From the NCBI GenBank assembly GCA_026936325.1, contig JAPTHN010000076.1, forward strand, positions 1,766,243 to 1,830,242: a DNA stretch of 64,000 bases, written 5' to 3'. Positions 21,129 to 33,115 of the stretch are shown here, piece by piece (positions within the stretch are counted from its first letter, which is position 1; each line of letters begins with the position of its first letter). This stretch comes from Platynereis dumerilii (lineage: Eukaryota; Annelida; Polychaeta; Phyllodocida; Nereididae). The notes below the pieces were generated by a model. The model was not told where the DNA came from. It was given only the letters and a program-made list of their open reading frames with translations, and made no database searches. A program made the translations under genes and the position numbers.

Positions 21129-21379
21129 GAACCATACCATTTTATTACCTCAATACAACCATTACAGTAGTTATCAAATAATAGGCAATTAAATATAATT
21201 TAGCATTATCATGCATGCTAAATGAATAAATAATAGTAATCTTACATTGCTTATGAGTCTCATCAGTCCTGCTTCCAGAGATTAAATGACTGCTCTTAAG
21301 TTTTAGCACCTTAAGGCATTGCCAATAAAGCTTCTTTAAGGGCACAGAAAACAAAAACAAGGCTAAGTCTTCAGTTACA

Positions 21380-21522
21380 GTTTTTAAACCGTGAATTCAT
21401 AAAACACGTTATAATAACAACAAGAAAGCTGTAATTTCTACAGTTTCATGATCACGGCCGTTTGACCGTATAAATTACGGAATAAAACCGTTGATTATAC
21501 TGAAATTTCTAACAGTGTATTA
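21380..21522 (-). repeat. MITE-like repeat, ACTGTTAGAAATTT family, copy 2 (inverted)
   Basis: Ends AAATTTCTAACAGTG, the inverse of the start of the 10290 copy, with TTTGACCGTA and AAACCGT words inside. Probably a partial copy. Confidence 0.5.
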
Positions 21523-21861
21523 TTGACATTGTACATATCACTTATTTTGATAATATTGTGGCGTGTTGGGGCAAATATTTCCCTTTTTCAATTTTTGTAT
21601 ATTTTGAAGAAATTAATTTCTAGTGAGATTGGAGAGTCTGTTCCAAAATCACATGACAAATTCAAATTCACATAGATCAATTACAGTTATGACCACAAAC
21701 TCGTATACACTAGGTTTTGTTACTTCAGAATTTTTTGAAATGATTTAGAAAGAATTTCAAATAGTTAGAAGCAGAATAAAAAAACGTTTCACATTAAGGT
21801 GAATACAGAATCAGAATCAAGATTTTTGCAGAAAAGTAAGGTTAGTTGATCCGTTTTAGAT
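21523..21861. other. No feature recognised
   Basis: AT-rich spacer up to the TA-flanked element. Confidence 0.4.
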
Positions 21862-21863
21862 TA

Positions 21864-22759
21864 GGGGAGACCGGGGTTAGTTGAATCGCGGGGTTAGTTG
21901 AATCTTGGCCTAAAATCAGCTTTATTTTAAATTTTTGGCCAAACTGGTACTTTTGGTAGATACCCTGTTTATTGGCACAAGTTATCATACCTGTATTCAT
22001 TCAAAATTTCAAAATGCTAATTCTGTAGGCAAGAAAGTTTGTTTTTGGGGTGCTCTAGTAACTTGTTTGCTCAGTCTTTGAGGGGGGTTATTGTTGAGCT
22101 ATGCTTTTAATCCAGGTGAACTAACCTTATTTCTAAATAAGCAAATCCATGCCTAATCCACACCCAGAAGCTTTTTGTTGTGTGACTTTGATAAGACTGA
22201 AAAATAAAACAATATTGTGTTCCAGGTGTGATGGGGTTAGTTGAATCATGCATGGTGGAGTTGGCCGTAACATGGATTTCAAGTGTTCAAATTGCCTTGC
22301 AAGTCATTGTTAGTTGGAGTTACTGCAGTTTAGAACTACTGCAGTGCATTTTTGCATCCCTGAAAGGGAAATACGGAAAAACCTGCTTTTTTGCCAAAAA
22401 TAAACAAAAAATTTAGTAAATTACAGTATACAATTTCTTTTCAAATGAGTTTTGTACTGAAGCTGGTGGTCATCATAGGGATATCAGTTATGCAAAAGAA
22501 ACCCCTTTTATAAGAAGTTGTCTCCAAATTTTTATGGCGCTTCAACTAACCCCGGGGTCGGGGTTAGTTGAATCAAAATTTTTTGTGGAAGTTTGTGTCT
22601 GTGACACAAATTTCAATAATCATTTACAATATCTCTTGGTCTGATCATTGAATTAAACACGCTCACTATCACATGCTAAAATTTGGTGTGAATATCTTGT
22701 ACCGTTTGCTCTCCAGAGCAAAAATAAAAATGAGTGTGCCAACTAACCCCGGTCTCCCC
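21864..22759. mobile_element. TA-flanked MITE with GGGGAGACCGGGGTTAGTTG termini
   Basis: The TIR GGGGAGACCGGGGTTAGTTG at 21864 faces its exact inverse ending at 22759; TA lies at 21862-21863 and 22760-22761. The word GGGTTAGTTGAATC recurs inside at about 21876, 21892, 22232 and 22561, and CAACTAACCCC at 22546 and 22740. The 896-bp interior has no transposase; the 62-codon frame is not informative. TA duplication fits a Tc1/mariner-type source. Confidence 0.75.
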
Positions 22760-22796
22760 TACTTCATTTGATACCACTTCGATACAAATTATTCAA

Positions 22797-23206
22797 CACT
22801 CTTAACGCAAAATGTTCTTGATGGTATTATAGAAAGAACCTACAGCCGAAAAAAAATGTTAAGGGTTCAACACTGAATCGAAATGGTTCAATACTGGTGT
22901 GAAGGTCCCATGATGGAGCCCTGTGCTCCCAACTTGAGAGAAAGTGTTTCCATTGTTGGAGTTCTGCAGAGCTGGATTACCTAAGTAAAGTATTTAATTG
23001 ACCATATTTACATATACATATACAATGCTATGTACATTGTCCATCACCAAAATACAATATATATATGGCAGTCTGACTAGAAATTGTTTTTGTTTGCAGT
23101 TGGATCCTTCATAAAAGTTTAATAATGAATTTAGGGTCCCCTATCTATATCTGCTCATTGATCCCTTTTTAAAAAGGTTCCATATAGAATATTTTTGTCA
23201 AGAGTG
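22797..23206. mobile_element. MITE, CACTCTTAAC family, copy 1
   Basis: Starts CACTCTTAACGCAAAATGTTC and ends ATTTTTGTCAAGAGTG, an imperfect inverse. The interior shares GAAAGAACC, GGTTCAATACTGGTG, AACTTGAGAGA and GGTTCCATAT with the 25201-25511 copy. No coding. Confidence 0.65.
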
Positions 23207-23540
23207 AAAGATAAATTCATGTTTCTCCTCTACAACTTCAAGCAAGATGCCAAAATTATTAATTTCTTCCGCCAAGTGTTTTTCGTCAACTTAGCTTTTC
23301 TAATTTCTTTCACGAACAAAGGTATAAATTATACTGTCATTACAAATCACAAACATTGCTGCCGGTTAGTAAGTGAAGAGGGTGGTGTTTTGGCATCACC
23401 CATTTATATTTTTTGTAAACATTATTTCATAAAATCAAACTGCATTTTTTAAAAAACCTTAACTGTTTAAGCAAGTCCTTAATCACACTAACACATAATC
23501 AGATCTTCTTGATATCTTGCATGCCATTTAAATAACACAG
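23207..23540. other. No feature recognised
   Basis: An 85-codon frame at 23195-23452 overlaps the MITE end and resembles nothing I know. Confidence 0.35.
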
Positions 23541-23544
23541 TAAG

Positions 23545-23800
23545 GGGGACTAGCTCAGTCGGTTAGGGCGTCAGGTTCCCCTGGATGTGCTCTGCCTGCG
23601 TGAGTTCTAGCCCCACAGTGGGCAGCTGTAGCATCCAGGAGCTCTATGTACTATAAATAGCTCCTGACTAGGTCTGTGCCATGAGACTTGTGCAAAAACG
23701 GAGGGGGTTGTACCCAGTGTTCTATATGCTGGGGCAACTGAAAGACTCTGCACATCCCTGAAATAATGGGGTATGTAGCAGACTCACAGCCCTACCATCA
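23545..23800 (+). mobile_element. tRNA-derived SINE
   Basis: The head GGGGGACTAGCTCAGTCGG with TTAGGGCG (box A) is followed by GTGAGTTCTAGCCCC (decayed box B). A body of ~170 bp follows, with CATCCAGGAGCTCTATG and TATAAATAGCTCCTGAC. It differs in body from the 9.9- and 20.5-kb SINEs, so it is another family. Confidence 0.6.
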
Positions 23801-25200
23801 GTCATCCATCATACGGCGGTCGCAACGCTCGATAATACACCAACAAGGTGGTCTGAGCATTAAATGGGAGAAGAAGAGGAACCAGAACATAAAGTTGCTG
23901 ATAAAAAATGTGCAAGATCATCCGACTAAATGTTAGACAGCAGTGTAAAATTAAGCTCACCACAACTTTGTATGGCGGTAACAGACCAGAAAAAAAATAG
24001 GCTCTTCTCAAAATAGTCGTGTGATCTCAGCTCTAGTCACCCAGTGGCAATGCTCATGGGAGTCTAACCACTTCAGCCTCCACTAACAAGATAATTCAAT
24101 TAGACATAGTCTCATACGTGCTGGATTACCCCAATACAGGTTAACCCCTCACTCAGGTCATGAGAGTTGCTGCTTCATGACCTCTGGCTCCTGGGAATAT
24201 TGGGTAGGGTCACGATGGTCAAATTCGTGAAGTCGTATCTAATCTCATGTTGAGTGACCATAAACTTATCTTTATTAGTAAATTATTACTAATATCATAA
24301 TTATGCAGTCATAAAACGCTAAGTTTAGCAATCCAGCATGCTGCCACTGACCCATGACTTACCTCCCCCCTTTTCAGGTCCAAAGTAATAGATACTCAAG
24401 AGTGCCAATTTCAAACAAATATTTAGGGGCAATCAGATGTTACATAGGAGGCTTGGGAGTTGGCTGGGCAATGAGTTTTGAATGATAAAGTTTGTTCACC
24501 TTTTAGCTGCAAAAATGTTGTTTCCACATCATTTACTTCGAGATAAACTGTGTAAAATTAAATCAACATCAAAGAAAGTCTACAACCTTCTTGCCTTAAG
24601 CAAAAATACTATTTTGCAAACATCCCAAATAATCTTACTGCAACTAAATTAACTTTTGATTGCATTGTTCGACCTCTTACCACCAGATTCCACTGTACCA
24701 TTCCATGCTATAGTCACATTGTAAACCTGGATCTTTGACCTGTTAACATGCATGACTATTCGAAATTCAATTTAGTAATTTGCATGACTAGTAGCAATCC
24801 AACAATTTCCCTTGTACCACTAGCTTGCAGAAATTGCGTTATTGGATTCCTGGTTAATGCAAATTGTTGAATAAAGATTATTGGATTTTCTCGCCAGACA
24901 TGATACAAATCTTAAGAAAATCGTGAAAGATAACATGACTAGGTTTCCATGCTTAGAGTCCCATCTTAAGGCTAAAATGGTAGTATAATTAATAATGACT
25001 AGCATGATACCCGTGAAATGGGGGTAGGGGAGGGGCAAAATATTAAATATAAATTTTTAACATAAAGCCTAAAACCTTGTATCGGGTGAAAAAAGGCTGC
25101 ATCTAAGTTTTTTGTGGATGGGCACCCTATACTTTTGCTGTGACAGACGGACGGGTCCATGAATTAATAGTAAGATTCATGTTATAAGGGGCAACCAATA
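23801..25200. other. No feature recognised
   Basis: 1.4 kb of AT-rich sequence. I see no coding, terminal repeats or RNA signatures. Phrases around ATGACTAG recur near 24784, 24935 and 24998 without forming an array. Confidence 0.4.
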
Positions 25201-25511
25201 CACTAATGCAAACATTTTCATTGGTATATATAAAGAACCCGCAACTGAAAAATGCTGTTAAGTGTTCAAATGAATTGAAAAGGTTCAATACTGGTGGGAA
25301 CACTTGGAAAGCTCTTCGATGGAACTCTATGCTCCAAACTTGAGAGAGTGAGGTTCCATTATGGGAGTTTAGTGCAGCTGGATTATTTCAGTGTTTTGGA
25401 AATTAGTCGCTCGAAACCTTTTTGAATGTTGAATAATGAACCTTTTAGTGCTCCTTATCTACACCAGTAGAACTCTTAAAGGTTCCATATAAAACTCTTT
25501 TGTTAAGAGTG
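25201..25511. mobile_element. MITE, CACTCTTAAC family, copy 2
   Basis: A more decayed copy of the 22797 element: left end CACTAATGCAAACATTTTC, right end CTTTTGTTAAGAGTG. The shared interior words are in the same order. About 100 bp shorter. Confidence 0.6.
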
Positions 25512-26399
25512 TACATTTTAAGTGGAGGCTTTGAGTTTTCCTTGGCAGGAAATTATGTATTTCACGGTAGTGGCCAGAATAATTATTATTGTTCCATGAC
25601 CCCTATGTAAGAAGCCCCCTGATTGGCCAACAACCCACCTGAATAATGTGATGTTCAACTGTGTGCAGTGGTGTGTGACAGGCAGGTCAATAACAAATGT
25701 GCGATTCACTGATCAGTGAATATAACATGTGTTATTGACCTCCCTGGAAAAAACTTTCCAAAAAAAAAAAATTTACGAAAAAAAAATAAAAATTTACGAA
25801 AAATTGAAAATGATTGAGATGGTTGCACAATTCCTTTGAGCTAACATAGCTTGTTATTTCAGCAAAGATAATCTGACCGTTAGTTTCTGGATCTTTTTGT
25901 GGACCGCAGAACAGCAGTTTGTTCAGCTTTTGTTGACCCAGTTACAGATGGCAGGCATGTGTGTGGAGCTCCCATGAATATTGGATATTTTAACTGTTTT
26001 TAGTTCTGAAACGGATTTGATTTTTGGACTGTTGATGTTTGAATAACCACTGTACATTCTGGCGGAACCTAGAAGACTGGAGATGCTTTCGAAATTGGTG
26101 AACTTTAATTTTATTGTTACAAATTTTCCAATTTTGGGATCAGTCAACCATATCTTCATGGAAACAATGGGAATTTAATCTGCAAGTTGCTATTCATGGT
26201 CTGTGTTTCAGCTTGATAACTGTTTGTGTGCTATTTACAAACTGTGAAAAATTCCAATGATCCTCTACAAACATCACACAACATATTAAAGATTTACATG
26301 CTTTATTGGGTCAAATAGAAACTCTGTTGCAGATGTTTACGTGAGATTTCAATGTCTGTTCCTATGCTGGATTGATTTATACATTTTTTGTGAGATACT
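25512..26399. other. Spacer; possible 5' untranslated region of LINE B
   Basis: An A-rich patch at 25755-25805 carries two AAATTTACGAAAAA phrases. The stretch from ~25860 to 26425 could be the LINE leader because ORF1 starts right after it, but no terminus is visible. Confidence 0.35.
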
Positions 26400-26425
26400 G
26401 ATGTCTGTTCTTACTCTGGATTGAA

Positions 26426-28094
26426 ATGATGTCGGGTGCTAGAAAGTCACAGAGAAGGACTGCTAACTCCACTCCAGAGACACTTAGCAAAGGTGAGGAG
26501 TCTATTGATACTGCAGTGAAACTCCTTGAGCAATTAGACGCACACACAAATGATGAACTGCCCAGTGACAATGATTTTGACCCTGAACCAGAAAATGATA
26601 AAGTAGCTGAGGCTACCTCACAAGTTCATGGTGAATTAACAATGCAAAGTACCCAACTGCAAATATTAGAACTTGTCAAGAGTATAAGTAAAGGTTATTC
26701 ACCACGGGAGAGGGAATATGTGATTTATCACCCGAGGCCTTTAGGCCGAGGTGTGATAAACACATATTCCTGATCCCATGGTGAATAACCGGCTTATACC
26801 AAGAGACAAACACTCAAACAGTCAAACATGACAGGATAACTGGACAACAAAGAATATGAGAATTATTCCCCTGAAATACTGTAATGTGATTGGCTGACAG
26901 AGGTGTCGAATGGTATAAATGACAAAATGACCAACATGGACTCTAAGCTGACTAATATGGAAAGGAGACTGGGTACCTTTGAACATGACTTAAATGAGAT
27001 GAAGGGAGGTGTTGAAAAGGTAGTGTCTGATATGCGTCAAAATAATGCTGAAACTAGAGCACTGGAGCGAAGTGTGGAACACAATAAGGATGAGCTAAAA
27101 ACTCAAAGAGCAAAAAGCGATGACCTGGAACAAAAATACAATGTCCTCTTTGAGAAACAATTAGCACTTGACTCCTATCAAAGAAAGGAAAACTTGCTAT
27201 TTCACGGAGTGCCTGTGACTCCTAATGAAGATTGTATAACGACAATTCAACAGATTCTCAAAGAAAAGATGAAAATTGCTGCTGATGTAGTGGAAGGCAT
27301 CAAATTTTCAAATTATCATCGTATGAGTGAGAGAGCAAATGTTCCAAATATTATCTGTCGTTTTTTTGAATTTGTCTGACAGGCAATTGGTTTGGGACAA
27401 GAGATTTTCTTTAAGGGGATCAGATATTTTTGTAACAGAGCAGTTTCCCCCAGAAATTGAAGATCGACGCCGCATGTTGTACCCCATTTTAAAGGCCGCC
27501 AAGAAGGGTCAGATGAAGGCTACAATAAAGTATGACAAGTTAATTGTCAATGGCATCTCCTACGACACAGATAATCTCCACCTCCTGCCAGAGAATCTAA
27601 ACCCAGCAAAGCTTGCTACGGAATCAAGGAATGGAATAACGTGCTTCTTTACAGGTGCATCACCACTTTCCAACTTTTATGCAGCAAACTTTGAAATTGA
27701 CAGAAATCGGTATGATACCATAGAAAGATACCTGCAAATGAAAAAAGCAGAATTTGCTCAGCAACCTGAACTGGTGAAAAAAATTCGCAGTGCAATGAGA
27801 CCAAATCAGTGCAAGGCACTTGGGGATTCAGTCAAAGTGGATGAGACTGAATGGCTTGCAACAGCTAAACAAGTAGTGCATACTGCTTGTAGGGCTAAAT
27901 TCACGCAAAATAATACTTGCAAAAGGTGGCTTCTTCAAACAGGGGACGATGAGCTGGCAGAGGCGGGTCCGAACCCAATCTGGGGCATAGGTATGTTCAA
28001 AACTAACCCAGACGCATTCAACAAGAAATGGAAGGGACAAAATGTGTTAGGGGAAATCCTTATGGCTGTACGTGCTGGAATCTCACGATCGTAA
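26426..28094 (+). pseudogene. LINE B ORF1: coiled coil, RRM-like region and C-terminal NADAR domain (broken)
   Basis: The N-terminal acidic region (MSGARKSQRRTANS ... DNDFDPEPEND) leads to a heptad-rich coiled coil (~26908-27150). Then comes an RRM-like part (YQRKENLLFHGVPVTPNEDC, RMSERANVPNIICRF) and a C-terminal part (FVTEQFPPEIEDRRRMLYPI), as in L1/L2-type ORF1 nucleic-acid chaperones. From 27636 to 28082 follows a NADAR domain: FTGASPLSNFYAANFE, RYDTIERYLQMKKAEFA, GPNPIWGIGM and WKGQNVLGEILMAVR. NADAR proteins (YbiA/RibX-like) cleave N-glycosidic bonds in riboflavin-pathway or ADP-ribose-like substrates. This copy carries a fold-back insertion (~26685-26808) and a one-base shift at a T7 run near 27360, so it is inactive. 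The frame resumes in phase after the insertion. Confidence 0.75.
26685..26808. mobile_element. Small fold-back MITE inside LINE B ORF1
   Basis: Arms TATAAGTAAAGGTTATTCACC ... GGAATATGTG ... TATCAC and GTGATA ... CACATATTCC ... GGTGAATAACCGGCTTATA pair around a centre near AGGCCTTTAGGCC (26740). Inverse identity is high over ~55 bp per arm, so it is fairly young. The inserted segment may extend to ~26900, where coding resumes. Confidence 0.6.
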
Positions 28095-29645
28095 CATCCT
28101 GAATATATTGAACTGCCAAATGAGACTGTTATCGAACGAGAATTCTGTCACTGTGAAGTTGCATGCTATTTTTTATTTAAGAATGAACGCGACTTTGTAA
28201 GTAATTTGTGTGAAATCCGATGCAGTTAATGCAAATTTGATTGATATAGATTATCTTAAAATTTCAATTTATTTACTTTATTTTTAAAAAGACCAAATAT
28301 TCTCTCATGGGTATCTTACTTGCCGTCTCGAATCTTATGTAGATGAAATTTGCTGCAGTTTTTTTAAATTTCGTTCTATGGGTCTTATTAGATTGGTTCA
28401 TATATGTTGGATCTCACAGAAATATGACACAATCAATAGTTGCATGTGAATTTCATCAAAATTATGTCATCATTCTTCCGTTATCTGTGGGTATGATCTT
28501 ATTTCTTTCTTCATGCCCGGTTAATTAGAAGTGTTCTCTGCAGTCATATGTTTGATTTCCTCAGCGAATGATAACTGTCATGTAAAAGGTAATTTATCTT
28601 GAACTATTGGTTTGACATTTATATTGAAATATGACACAAATCCAAGTGGCATGTGAATTTCATTAAATAATTGTGTTATGATTTATCAGATGCATGATTC
28701 TCTCAACAGTCTTTCAGCTCTCAGTGATGAGTTTGAGTTGTAGTCTACTCCATGATGGCATGAGCTGAGAAGTGGCCCCTCAAAGGATGGGTGTTTGCAT
28801 ATTGCGATCCCTGGGTAATGCTGAAAATGGTCAACCATGTGAAATTCAACAGCTGGGCACATATTAATTTGTGTTGGTACTCCTGATCTTACGCTTCTGG
28901 ATGTGGTAATGTATCATGAGTTTCTTTTCTGTTATTTTTATCCCAATTTATTGATTTGAGAGAGGGAGAGGAAATTATTTCACTGCCCATTGAGATAATA
29001 TTTGGAATTACATCATTGCATGCTATAATTCTTTCTCAAAATTGCTCTTGCCTTCTGAAATTTTGGCCTCTTGAATTTTTTGACAAATACGTGTAAATGC
29101 CTTTGTATCCGATGGCTTCATGTATAATTTGGTTTGGCTAGGTGTGATGTCACTTTTTTGGTATGATGTTAATGGTTACCATTTATTTTGGGTCTCTTTA
29201 CATGTGACTGTTTTGTTTTTATCAATTCATAATGAATGGAAAAATTTCTTTAAAAATATAAATTAAAGTTTATTTAGATATTGTTTAATTACAATTTCTT
29301 GTGCAGCAAACTAAATCATTGTTTTTGACAAATTTATATTCCAGATCAAATCAAATTCAAAGACAAGAGAGGGTTGGAAGTGGCACTGGGGCGCGATTGT
29401 CTAAAATGGTCGACCATGTGAATCTTAACTATCAATCTGTGCTTCTCTGGTGGTGCTCCCAACCCAAATGTGTATCTCGAGAGGTATGTCAATCATAAGA
29501 TAAACAATGATAATAATAACAATAAGACGCTAAATGTCAATTTTTTGGTTTGCTGTCACAATTGCTTATGATATTTTGTTTGCTTCAAATTTTTTCATAA
29601 ATCCTTTTTCTTTTTACTTTGAATATGGTTTCATATGAGATGTTT

Positions 29646-29676
<31 letters not shown>

Positions 29677-30203
29677 CTTGCACACTATCGTTGGTCATAT
29701 TCTGTTTTAAGGGGTCATGTAAAAAGGTCAGGGTTGTTTTTTGTTTTGTTTTTTGGTTTTTATTAATGGGAATTAGTATTAATATTTCTATTAGCGATTG
29801 TGCTGTGATCTAATACATCAATTACTGGAACTTGTATATAAAGATGGTGGTTTATAGTTTGACCTAATTTTAAACATAAATTTTAATAGATATTGAGGTT
29901 ATTGTTGCAGTTCAGTTGAGTTGAACCAGACAATGTTTTGTCTAGCAATGCAAGTGTCCTTTTTTTCCTTATTCAATTTCTGTATGTTTAATTTCAATCT
30001 CATTTATTTCTTTAACATTAATTATGTATTTATTACTGCTCCAATACATCTGTACTGTTTATCTGATAAACTTACTGATAGCATTTATCTTGTCTCAGAG
30101 AGGTCCATTACATATTTGGGTGTAAAACTTGTTTGTCAGAACAGCAAGTGTGCAACTGGGGTGACCAGGTTACTTTCTTATAGAATTGTTGACTTAGCTT
30201 ATA
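28095..30203. other. LINE B inter-ORF region
   Basis: 2.1 kb without supported coding. The 100-codon frame at 29921-30223 overlaps the start of ORF2 in another phase; its last third (YLGVKLVCQNSKC...) could be old ORF sequence. A (TA)n run of about 14 repeats lies at 29649-29677. Confidence 0.4.
29649..29677. repeat. (TA)n microsatellite
   Basis: Uninterrupted TA dinucleotides. Confidence 0.9.
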
Positions 30204-30962
30204 ATGGTAATTCACAAAATTAATTCATTAATTGATATACTTAATTCTCAGTGTGATGAGGATGAGGATGAGGAAATGCCAAATGTTTTCACACACTCAC
30301 CTTATTATGGTAATGATGAAGCTTTGCACTTACTCAAGCAGAAGAAAGATTCTTTAACTATACTTAGTCTGAATTGCCAGTCGCTCTGCGCAAAATTCGA
30401 TCAGCTTCAAATCTACCTAAATTATCTTAACAACTCACAATGTCAATTTGCAATCATCAGCCTTCAGGAAACATGGCTGTCATCGGAACATGATGTGTCT
30501 CTTATTCAACTGGATGGCTACAAATTTGTTCATAAACCAAAATTGGCCAGTACACATGGAGGAGTGGCTTTTTATATTAGGGATGATGTTGATTTTACAA
30601 TCTTGCCTACTAGTGTAGATGATGAAAGCTGTGATAGTCTTTTCTTGGAAGTGTACTTGAAGGCAAAAAACCAACATAGAGTTGGCAAGGTGATTTTGGG
30701 AAACATCTACAGACCACCAAGAGGAAATGTTGAAAATTACAATGTATTCACTGAAAAGCTTGAACAGATCATTTCCCAATTAAAAAGTTCCAATCAAGTA
30801 ATTTTAATGGGTGATTTTAATATCGATCTTTTGAGAGTAAATGAAAAACGCTATATTGATGACTTCCTGAACATGCTAATAGGTAGTGGCTTCATTCCCA
30901 AAATCACCTTGCCAACTAGAATTGCTCACCAGAGTAAATCACTAATTATAAATCGACTCTAA
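30204..30962 (+). CDS. LINE B ORF2, AP-type endonuclease domain (3' truncated)
   Basis: 252 codons. After a ~45-residue leader, endonuclease motifs appear in order: ILSLNCQSL (Asn), SLQETWLS (catalytic Glu), THGGVAFYIRDD, GNIYRPPRG and ILMGDFNIDLL (Asp/Asn metal and base contacts), ending at LPTRIAHQSKSLI. In the family the next motif is a SLIDHI-like stretch and then the RT; both are absent because the element is cut at 30989. The enzyme nicks target DNA to prime reverse transcription. It closely resembles L2/CR1-group endonucleases. The start is uncertain: ATG at 30204 is the first in this frame. Confidence 0.8.
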   Translation: MVIHKINSLIDILNSQCDEDEDEEMPNVFTHSPYYGNDEALHLLKQKKDSLTILSLNCQSLCAKFDQLQIYLNYLNNSQCQFAIISLQETWLSSEHDVSLIQLDGYKFVHKPKLASTHGGVAFYIRDDVDFTILPTSVDDESCDSLFLEVYLKAKNQHRVGKVILGNIYRPPRGNVENYNVFTEKLEQIISQLKSSNQVILMGDFNIDLLRVNEKRYIDDFLNMLIGSGFIPKITLPTRIAHQSKSLIINRL

Positions 30963-30988
30963 GGAGATTTATATTGTTTTCTTTGATA

Positions 30989-31051
30989 TTATTAGCATTC
31001 ACCATCATAATGGTGAATGCTATTATTTTTGTAGATTTTTTTATTATTATT
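30989..31051 (+). mobile_element. Helitron-like head E0 (5' hairpin + ATT tract), its body not identified
   Basis: TTAGCATTCACC...GGTGAATGCT forms a 5' hairpin, followed by a T-rich spacer and (ATT)n, exactly the head plan of the elements to the right. Element E1 starts within its ATT tract. E0's expected 3' end, with a GGTGAATGCT copy before the terminal hairpin, was not found; U1 follows in position but carries the GGTGAAGTTT version instead. The body may lie beyond the window or be lost. Confidence 0.6.
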
Positions 31052-32869
31052 ATTAAACTTCACCTATTCCATAGGTGAAGTTTCTTGTTTTCGTAAATAT
31101 TTTTATTATTATTATTATTTTTCCGCCGCCCCCTAATTTCTTCGAAAAAATTTCAAAAAATTCACATACATAGCCTTACATGACCTTATCACACTGACCA
31201 AGTATCGGTGACCTTGAATAATTTTTCAAGGTCACAGGCCACTTCAAAGTCAGTTTTTTTATTATTTCAAGTGATTGTTTCTCAGGTAATTACAGGCAAA
31301 TTTCACTTCCCAACTACATTACATGTACTTAATATAAGTTACACAATCTGACCCAGTTTCAGGAAAGTAGGTCAAGGTCAAGGTTGTACAGAGCCATTTT
31401 CACTCCTGGAATTGAGAACACATGATCTCAGAAACCAACAATTTTTGAATTGTGTAATTGATGACAAAAGTTTCATAAATGACTAATCTAGGTCTGCGAC
31501 TTATTTTTATAACGATATCATGCTTACTTTTTGAGTTACGTAATTTTAAATATTGACCGCGTCGTCAAAACAGGTGACCTTGAATGTCTGACCCTGAAAT
31601 ATCGATTTTAGGCCATAACAATGTATAGTGAACCCCCCCAAAGTAGCCCCCAAAACCCCCATACCCACCTTCAAATTTGACCTTGACCTCATTTTTCAAG
31701 GTCATTTGGCTCTTCAAAGTGCAAAAAGTGCTTATTTTCAAAAATTCCGAAAATTATGTTTTTTTCATGATATCACCTTGATATATTATCTCTAGACAGA
31801 CGAAAATATGTGCATTTAGAATATGCAATCCAAAGTCCTCTAACATTTTACCTTAATTTTCTACAAAATTCCAAATATTGCAAACCGGATAATGTTAAAA
31901 AATGACAAATTATCGCGTTTTTGACATGGAAATATCGATCCGAGAGAGTTACAATAATAAATTGATCCCCCCATTTTTCCATCTTGATTCTGAAAATCAT
32001 ATTTGTTTTGACCTAGAAAATTATTTTCAAGGTCAAATTCAAGGTCAAACATGATGAAAAATTTTACTTTTTTGACATTTGATTTTTTTACACAGACAAG
32101 AAATCAAAATATTGTTACAAAAATGTCACACATACTTGCTACAATAGTCTAGAGGCATCTTATAAATTTTCAAGGTCCTCGGATTAACCTACATTAGACC
32201 GTGAAGGTCACAAGGTCAAAAAATTAGGGAAAAATTTACGATATTTTTTCACATTTCTCAATAATAGCGTTATTTCGATCGGCTGTAGCTCCGGTCCTAA
32301 TTAAGTTACAGAGAATCTGAAAACAGATTTGGAAAGGCCAAATTCTCCCCTAGTTGCCGTATATTGAACATTTTGTCGTAGCTCTGACGGTATAAAAGAT
32401 CGCCGGACCCTGAAAATTTCATGTTTTTTGTCAAATTTTCACAATTTATCATCATTTTGACAAGGAAATGATCATTTTATTTCAATGAAGCTATTTGAGC
32501 ATACTTTCATCTTTTGTTCAGATAATCCTGCCAAGTAATATTTGTTTCCATGAAACCGTATTAGTTCTAGAGTAATTTTAAGTGAAAAACTGCATTTTTT
32601 CAGAAATTTCTGGAGTCCACATTTCTGAATTGTACCATAATTTCAATCGGCCGTATCTCCGGTCCTAATAAAGTTACGGAGAATCTGAAAATAGATTTGG
32701 AAAGCACAAATTCTCCTCTAGTTTATATTTTTGAACAATTTCTTGCATCACTGACGGTTAAAAAGATCGCCGGACCCTGAAAAATGTATGTTTTCAGAAA
32801 TTGCAGTCATTTCGATATGTTTTCAGGACTAGAAGTGTCTTAGCCAATGCATTCCTAAAATTCCAAGGT

Positions 32870-33010
32870 TGATGTACTGATGATGTACTGATTGATGTTC
32901 GGGTTGATGCACTGGTTGATGCACTGGTTGATGTACTGGTTGATGCATGGTCAATGCGCTGGTCAATGCGCTGGTCATTGGACTGTTCAATGTACTGTTC
33001 AATATTCGGC
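32870..33010 (+). repeat. 12-bp minisatellite in E1 (GTTGATGCACTG type)
   Basis: About 11 imperfect units such as GTTGATGTACTG, GTTGATGCACTG and GTCAATGCGCTG. It sits where E2 has its GTCGATGTACTG array. Confidence 0.75.
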
Positions 33011-33115
33011 AAATCAAATTTTCCTCTAGTTTTCATTCTCTGAATGTTTTCTTGTAACTCTGGTGCGTTAAAGGAACGCCCAACCCTCAAAATTACGTGC
33101 TTTCGGTCAGATATT

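Larger units (their letters stand above)
26400..30988 (+). mobile_element. LINE B: L2/CR1-like LINE with NADAR-bearing ORF1, 3' part missing
   Basis: ORF1 (26426-28094) and the start of ORF2 (endonuclease, 30204-30962) lie in order on the plus strand, separated by ~2.1 kb. The element stops where a Helitron-like head begins at 30989; no reverse-transcriptase domain follows in the window. The 5' boundary is approximate. The 2.1-kb gap between ORFs is long for this group and may hold older insertions. Confidence 0.65.
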
